Of a stretch of DNA of 64,000 nt, positions 57,781-64,000 are shown one piece after another. The notes beneath the pieces were generated by a model. It searched no databases. It was not told the DNA's origin and worked only from the letters and a program-made list of their open reading frames with translations. The position numbers and the translations under genes were made by a program. Location: assembly GCA_963989245.1 (NCBI GenBank), contig OZ022344.1, positions 65,534,900 through 65,598,899 of the forward strand, written 5' to 3'. The stretch is from Nansenia antarctica. Lineage: Eukaryota; Chordata; Actinopteri; Argentiniformes; Microstomatidae. Position 1 is the stretch's first letter, and every line of letters begins with the position of its first letter.

Positions 57781-59207
57781 CATGGGCGTCACCACCATAT
57801 ATTTGGGGGGGGACGTGTCCCCCCCACCTTTGAAACAAGGTCGTTTGGACCCCCCCACATTTGCCATAAAAAATATGTTGCATGACTGGTCAGCGTTATT
57901 TTCATTGCTTCACAATCAAATCCGTTCCACTTTATGAGTAGGGGATTGCCCATATCCAGAAGTCCACTCCGCGTTTTACTTCTGTTTTTAACACGGCAGG
58001 AGCAGCATCAGACACGCACGCAGATTCAAAACATTCAGACTGAGGCAAGACGATATTTAGATCATCCACCAAGATGGATATAAGGAAAAAAAATTCTAAG
58101 AAGAGAAAAGTAAGTCAAAGTCATCCAAGTTTTCCCGTGAGTGGCCAAACAGCAACATTGCGTTCTCCCAAGGTCAAACACAGCCAGCTTTTCTGATAAG
58201 AATGTTAGCACCTTATGAGACATTCTCTGTATTAGCAATAGAATTAGCATAGCCTACTACCAACCAAATACGAGCTAGATCAGCTATATGGCACTAGCAG
58301 TTTTGTTAGGCATTACTAGTGCGGTTAGACATGTTTAAATGCAGAACAGACACAGGCGAAATGTCATCAAAAGCACAGAATGGCGACAAACACCTCACAG
58401 TGCTTACCTGTCCTGTCATTATTGCATCTCCTGCCCGTGTTCATTGCCCTGAGCATTTGCACTATTTAATTTGGCCATTGCACCCACCCAAAGAATCAAT
58501 TTTGCATCTGATTGCTTGAGCTAGGGTTAAAAAATAAGAAGAAAACACCTGTTCCATTTATTTTTCTATTTCTAAAATGCTTGTGATTGTATTTTTTGTA
58601 TTGATGATTGTATTTCTATGTCAAATGTTCTATTAGAGAAAAACAATATGAACAAGTGCTCAATGCATCCCCATTTCTCCTGATATAGGTGGTTGAGAGT
58701 GAGAGTGAGTCAGAGGCAGGGGCAGCAGGCAGGGGCAGTGGAGACAGCTCTAATTCACTCTTTGATTATTTTTTTTGTTATAGTTGTATGTTCTGCAATG
58801 CACTGAAGAGGGCTAAGTTTGATTGTAATAGGCTCTGAGTAGCCTAGGTACATATTTTATGTTTCCTCATAACTTTTTATTCAATTTGTTGACTCAAAGT
58901 TACCTCATTCTTTTCTAATTCACTCTTTGATTCTTTTTGAATCTTCATATTTAATAAAGTACCTAAAAAGTGCCACGTGTCAGTGTCAGGCCTCTGTGAG
59001 TTAAACCAAAACATAATAGTAGTCAGTAATTGCAGACCATGCCAGCTCCAAGGAAAAACAAAGAAAGAGGGAGATTATTTTGGGTGTAAAACGCACCAGA
59101 ATGCAGGAAATTGAATCTACTATTTAAAAAAATTCGGGGGGGGGAACCCCCAGACCCCCCGAAAAATAAGTGTCCCCCCCACATTCAAAAAGCTGCTGAC
59201 GCCCATG
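57781..59207 (+). mobile_element. 1427-bp copy of the hAT-like element found in vwa7-B exon 1
   Basis: Same catgggcgtc ends, with an 8-bp target duplication attactgt (57,773-57,780 and 59,208-59,215). It differs from 42,830-44,262 by a few substitutions and small indels (for example one lacks a 6-base cagagt). It contains the same MDIRKKNSKKRK start exon and donor. It lies in the inferred lectin intron. Confidence 0.9.
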
Positions 59208-59658
59208 ATTACTGTACATGTGTAACAGGGTGATTGGCGATTCGCTGGTGACAGGGTTCTGCTCGCCAGTCACATTTTTACTTGCCTGGTGCCGCTAGGG
59301 TAGTTTAAACTTTTGATTGAGGATCTTTTTGTGGAAACAATTGTTTCTTTTTCTTGATTGGGTTTTATTATGTTGTCATTTTTTTGTATGTGTATTATTG
59401 TAAACTGTGTGTATGCATGGCTCCCTTCCCTTGTCTCAATGGGACTCCCTTCTAAATTAAAGGTTAAATAAAAGTGCCATCCTTAACACTAGAAGTGCAG
59501 AACAGTTTTAGCGAACACCTTTTCAGCTAAATGACTGGCCTGGCACTTTTATATGTGAGAACTGGGGCTTGGGAAAATATTTGTTGTACTAATTACCTCG
59601 TTCTACAAGCGAAGTGAAACTTCTGGGCTTGTTTTCTTTTTTTGGGGTGTACTTGCAG

Positions 59659-59848
59659 AACAAACCTGCCCAAAAGGATGGAGGATGTTTGAATCCAAGT
59701 TTTACTACATCTCTACTGAGCAGAAAACCTGGGATGCGAGCAGACAGGACTGTATGGAGAGAGGAGCAGACCTGGTGATCATAAACAGCAGAAAGGAACA
59801 GGTTGGAGAGGGAGAGAGAGAGAAAGTGAGACACACACACGCACACAC

Positions 59849-59911
<63 letters not shown>

Positions 59912-60369
59912 CTATAATTTGAAGAAAAAATAAATCCAGTTACATTGAATTAAATTTGTGATTCATACCACAATCAACAATATCATATTTCTCAATAACA
60001 GGAATTTATCATCAACTTCAAGAAGCTTATCTGGATTGGTCTAACTGACAGAGGACGGGAAGGGATCTGGAAATGGGTGGATGGAACACCACTGACCACA
60101 GCGTAAGAGAAAACTGCTCTGACATTCAGATCAACATGAAAACGCTTGAAATGATTTAGGATTACATTGTAACACAACACATTGTCTGTTGCTCTGTTGT
60201 TTACTGTAGGTACTGGGGGAATACTCAGCCTGATAATGGAGGTAGTCATGGAACCGTGCAGGAGAACTGTGCTGAGATGAACTATGGTTATAGCGACTTC
60301 CTGAATAAATGGAATGACCTGCCATGTGACAATTTTCATAACTGGGTCTGTGAGAAAGTGGCTACATGA
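59659..60369 (+). CDS. C-type lectin domain protein (galactose-type QPD motif)
   Basis: Three exons form a complete C-type lectin domain: 59,659-59,801, 60,002-60,102 and 60,210-60,369, with phases that match. Visible features are the CPKGW start, FYYISTEQKTWDASRQDC, LVIIN, the KLIWIGLTDRGREGIWKWVD core, the QPD calcium/sugar motif (NTQPDNGG), WND (NKWNDLPCDN) and a final WVCEK with stop. QPD usually indicates galactose-type specificity, EPN mannose-type. The exon split matches teleost CD209/asialoglycoprotein-receptor-like genes. AATAAA lies at 60,523. The upstream part is unclear: a candidate cytoplasmic exon is at 57,518, but no signal peptide or membrane exon was found. The protein may be incomplete, soluble, or the locus truncated by insertions. 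Confidence 0.85.
59832..59907. repeat. (CA)n tract in a lectin intron
   Basis: CA run with cgca interruptions shortly after the first lectin-domain exon. Confidence 0.95.
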
Positions 60370-60530
60370 ATAGGACTAGGGAGGTATTCCATCATGGTCG
60401 CTAAAGGAAAATCCAGGCTTATTTTTGCTTAAGTCTCGCAAGATTTATCAAAATAAGCCTGGATGCTTTTGCTTTTTATGTCCTATGCACCAACCTCACA
60501 AAGTCAATGTCATGTATGTGCAAATAAAAT

Positions 60531-60925
60531 AATTCTAATTCTTATTCTGATGAAGGGGTAGGTCATTCAAGATACAGAGGAGGGTAGTCAAGTTAATAGT
60601 TTTTTTTTTTTTTTAAGTTTTACTTCAGTTTTGAAGTAACTTTGTCCACCTCTGACTTTGCTGAATTCGTCCATTGCTAACATCTTAATGTCAAGAGGCC
60701 CAGACCCTCTGAATCATTTATAAATGGCAAAATAATGAACATTCTTTCAGACAACTCAGAGGAGGAGATGGACCATTTTTGACGGCAACTGTATTCGGTT
60801 GAAAGAGGGAAACCACATAGACACCAGTATCATTGTTGCATGATTCATACCACAAATGTCTCACTCCTTTTCAAATATGTGGGGGGGGGATAAAAAGAAG
60901 AAAAAAAAGAAAGAAACCAAGTTAA
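60531..60925. other. Downstream of the lectin gene, no gene recognised
   Basis: Contains a T-run near 60,600 and short G and A runs near 60,882-60,915. No coding signal. Confidence 0.4.
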
Positions 60926-61440
60926 ATAATAATAATAATAATAATAATAACTTTATATGTATAGCGCTTTTCCTGCAAACGTTGCAGCTCAAAGTGCTTT
61001 AATCATTATATAATCTTAATTTAATTATTTAGTCATTTAAAGGCAATATTAAAAATACAGGTTTTTAGTCTTGACTTGAACATATTTGCTGAGGTTGCAT
61101 CCCTAATGTAAACTGGCAGTGCATTCCACAATTTTGGTGCATAAAATGAGAATGCAGCCTCACCAAATCTCTTCTTTTGTACAAAGAAAACCAGCGTCAG
61201 AAGACCTGAGAGCTCTATTGGGCTGATATGCTAGCAAAAGGTCTTTCAAATATTCTGGTGCTATGCCAGTGAGAGCTTTATAAATAAGCAGAAGGATCTT
61301 GAAATCTATTCTGAACTTAACAGGAAGCCAGTGTAGAGTTTCTAAAATAGGAGTTATATGAGCTTGTCTGCTTGTTTTGGTTAAAACTCTCGCTGCTGCA
61401 TTTTGGACTAATTGTGGACTAACTAACTAAATATGCAATA
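60926..61440 (-). mobile_element. LINE 3'-end fragment, L2-like
   Basis: On the minus strand it encodes PILETLHWLPVKFRIDFKIL and LTGIAPEYLKDLLLAYQ, then a broken frame. The 3' end has gcgctatacatataaag and (ATT)n. It is 5'-truncated and decayed. Confidence 0.7.
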
Positions 61441-61829
61441 ATTTATTTTGCTTTATGCTTTTTAATTCTATTAGTTTTTTTTTCCATTTTTTTCGTTATA
61501 TTCATTGTAGCTGTTTTGCACATATTTGAAATAAACATCTCAATCAATCAATCAATCAATGTCTAAATATCAAAGTTGCAGGTGGTCTAGAGATGACAGT
61601 TTATCTGAAACAAATCCCCCCCAAAAAGCACAAGCCTGGGGTCTTCTCAAACATAGACAAGGTTCAATTCAACTCAAACACACTCAAACTCAACTTAATT
61701 AAAAATCAACACGATTCAATCCCCTGTAATGAGAAAATGCTGAGACTGTTGAATTATATGCTGATTTGTTGTTGATTTGTTGTTGACCTGAACTTTCTGA
61801 TAACTTTCTGTTATCGTACCATTGTAAGA

Positions 61830-62400
61830 TGGTAAATGGTAAAAATGACCATCCTGCCAATTCTGGACTATGGAGATATCATTTACAGGATTGCCCCCAA
61901 AAACCTTCTCAATAAACTGGACGTCATCCATCACACTGCCATCCACCATCACTGGTGCCCCTTTCAACACACATCACTGCGACCTGTACTCCCAAGTCAA
62001 CTGGCCATCACTCCACACCAGGTGACTGACCCACTGGTATCAGTTCATCTATAAATCCATCATCGGCAAATCCCCCCCCTACCTCTGCTCACTACTGAAC
62101 TTCTCATCCAGCACATGCAATCTCCGCTCCAGCAAATATATCACTCTGGTCCCCCCCAAAGTCCGCACCTCCTGCTGTCTTTTACATACTGTGTTGTGAT
62201 GTATAGATGTTTTTGATACTTGTCGTGTATTGCACTCATGTTTTATTGTATATATTGGGTTGTGTTTTATATTGTATATACTGTGTTGTGTTTTGTGTAC
62301 AGACTTGCCTCTGTTCTGCCAATTGGCCAGATCGTCATTGTAAATGAGAATTGGTTCTCAACTGATCTATCTGGTTAAATAAAGGTTAATAATAATAATA
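61830..62400 (+). mobile_element. LINE 3'-end fragment with ggttaaataaaggtt tail
   Basis: Encodes MTILPILDYGDIIYRIAPKN-like LINE sequence, then a frame-shifted YKSIIGKSPPYLCSLLNFSS segment. It ends in tctggttaaataaaggtta and (ATA)n. Dead copy. Confidence 0.65.
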
Positions 62401-62519
62401 ATTGTCTTGTGGTTTAGCAGATGCATCCTGTTTTAAAGGCAACCATACCCTTGCATGTGATCAAGAGCAGACGTTTCAGAACTACCCCTAGTAGAAGTAT
62501 AATAAGTATATAGTATAAG

Positions 62520-63050
62520 ACATGGTGTTGCCCTGTCTTCTGGGTGGTGCTTCATGAGAGACCTTGCTTCTCTATGTTGACCATCCTTTCTGCAGAAAGC
62601 TTTAATTGATAATGTTAGATCTAATGGGGTTTTCTAAAACATATTCTTATGTCCTAGTCAATAGGCGCCGGCCGGTCAGCATGTACTATCTAGTTAACAA
62701 GAGTATCAGGCTAGGTCACTGCTAAGGTCAGGATGTACCTTTTTGGACCTAAACTGTTAGCAGTTGACATTACAAATAGGCAGATTCGGGGGCTTAAGAG
62801 GCGGAGACGGTCCGACTATGACCTTGGGGTTCGTAGGCGCCAGAGATGGGCAGGGGAGTGTGAGCTCATTTACGACGTAACATCTGGGATACCATGAAAA
62901 GTATTTAAACCTGTTTGTGTTCAAGAATGAGTTGTCTAATGCTTGTACTCTGCTGACGAAGCTAGTTGCTGTTGGTTAATAAAATCTCTAGAGTAATCAT
63001 CACGACCCGTGTTAGATCTCCATTCCTTGTCAATTTGTGTATGCTGCACA
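62520..63050 (+). mobile_element. Possible LTR-like segment
   Basis: Has a tatttaaacc TATA-like motif at about 62,904 and an aataaaatctctagag motif about 75 bases later, an arrangement typical of an LTR U3-R. No terminal duplication or internal genes were identified, so this is weak. Confidence 0.3.
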
Positions 63051-63689
63051 CCCGATCTATAGAGATGACACAATGCATTTAAGATCACGAAATCCTCAAT
63101 AGATTGATCCATTCCATCCTTACCGACGAGAAGAACTTGAGTAACGAATTGTGTCATTGAATTTACAGATTACCACCACACCCCAAATAGGGTATTTGAT
63201 CATCAAACACCAAATCAAATTCAACACATCTAATTGTATTGGACACATACAGTACATTGCATGTCATATAGCTTTTTGAATGTAGTTCCTCATACAACAA
63301 CAAGCAATAAATCAATAAAGCAACAATACAATATAATAAGCATAGTATATGATAATATAAATAATATACCAGAGTACAGGCCTACACCGATATTCATACA
63401 GGAGCAAGATGCAAATGGTGCAGATATCAGTTTCTTTTTAAGTTGTCATTTCAGAATGAATGCATTAAAAACCCATACCCTATGCTTACACTCTGTCTTT
63501 AAACTATAAATACTGTATATCAGCATTATTCACATAGCATTATTGTTATGAGAAACCAGACCTGACACAACGGTCTATGTCCCTTAATAAAAAAAAATTG
63601 TCCCTCCTGAGACATCTGCTACCCCCCCGTACTGTTTCTCCTGTGTAATAATAATACAATTAAATTTAAAAAAAAATAAATAAATCCAT
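63051..63689. other. No gene recognised
   Basis: AT-rich spacer with short A/T runs. Confidence 0.4.
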
Positions 63690-63850
63690 CCTCTAGCACA
63701 ACGACTGCTAATGGCCCCTGGCCTAAGCATAGATTTATTTTCCTGGCATGACTAGTGGATAGATGATTCACTTACTTAGTCAAATGTATTTGTTGTAAGT
63801 CACTTTGCAATAAGGCGTCTGCTAAATGCCAAACATGTACATTTAAATGT
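63690..63850 (+). repeat. Dispersed SINE-like repeat, second copy
   Basis: Inverse-orientation relative of 700-870, sharing gatagatgattcact and caaatgtatttgtt-taagtc, with a gcgtctgctaaatgcc tail. Confidence 0.65.
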
Positions 63851-63897
63851 AAACTTTATCTCCTTGGTGGTAAAACGATGACCAAAGGTAAAACACC

Positions 63898-63904
63898 AGA
63901 GAGC

Positions 63905-63936
<32 letters not shown>

Positions 63937-64000
63937 TGGAAAGAGAGAGAGAGAGAAAAAGAACGCAGAAACAGCAGAGAGGAACAGGTGAGAGAAAGGG
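63898..64000. repeat. (GA)n tract at the window edge
   Basis: Purine-rich GA array running to near the end of the window. A gaacag/gtgaga donor-like sequence close to the end is probably coincidental. Confidence 0.85.

Overview
The window is teleost fish genomic DNA. The evidence is intron-rich vertebrate genes with consensus splice sites, teleost-type tRNA-derived SINEs, L2, L1 and other LINE fragments, hAT, Tc1-like and pogo-like DNA elements, and very abundant (CA/TG)n and (GA/CT)n tracts. The order of fish cannot be fixed from the sequence alone. Most long open frames here are low-complexity artefacts; the real coding content is five loci plus transposon genes.

Layout. (1) 1.3-15.1 kb, plus strand: a 16-coding-exon vwa7-like gene, copy A, encoding a secreted or surface protein with a von Willebrand A domain. 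(2) 15.1-24.4 kb: a repeat-filled spacer with a LINE nested in a palindromic Tc1-like element, a SINE inside a LINE fragment, and a 5'-truncated L1 with a 15-bp target duplication. (3) 24.4-45.1 kb, minus strand: a second vwa7 copy, B, which is the inverted tail-to-tail duplicate of A with the same exon lengths except in exons 1 and 16. It is enlarged by nested transposons, including a near-intact L2 LINE (1077-codon frame) inside a hAT element. (4) 45.1-47.4 kb: minisatellites and Tc1 remnants. (5) 47.9-49.8 kb, plus: a two-coding-exon ecto-ADP-ribosyltransferase. (6) 52.4-56.65 kb, minus: the 3' part of a class-4-like transmembrane semaphorin. (7) 57.5-60.5 kb, plus: a C-type lectin-like gene. 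(8) 60.9-64 kb: LINE fragments, a possible LTR and simple repeats.

Main observations. The two vwa7 copies form a large inverted repeat, and each carries a different potentially disabling lesion. Copy B has a 1433-bp hAT-like element inside coding exon 1, with a perfect 8-bp target duplication. Copy A has lost the GT of the exon 7 splice donor (TT instead). A near-identical copy of the same element lies 15 kb away in the putative lectin intron, also with an 8-bp duplication, so the family moved recently. Divergence between A and B is strongly mosaic: most exons differ by 0-5% of residues, but exons 2 and 8 differ by about a third. This suggests gene conversion between the arms with two islands that escaped or diversified.

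The ADP-ribosyltransferase and the lectin belong to families often linked to immunity. Nothing in the sequence shows that the loci act in one pathway. All comparisons were made by eye.
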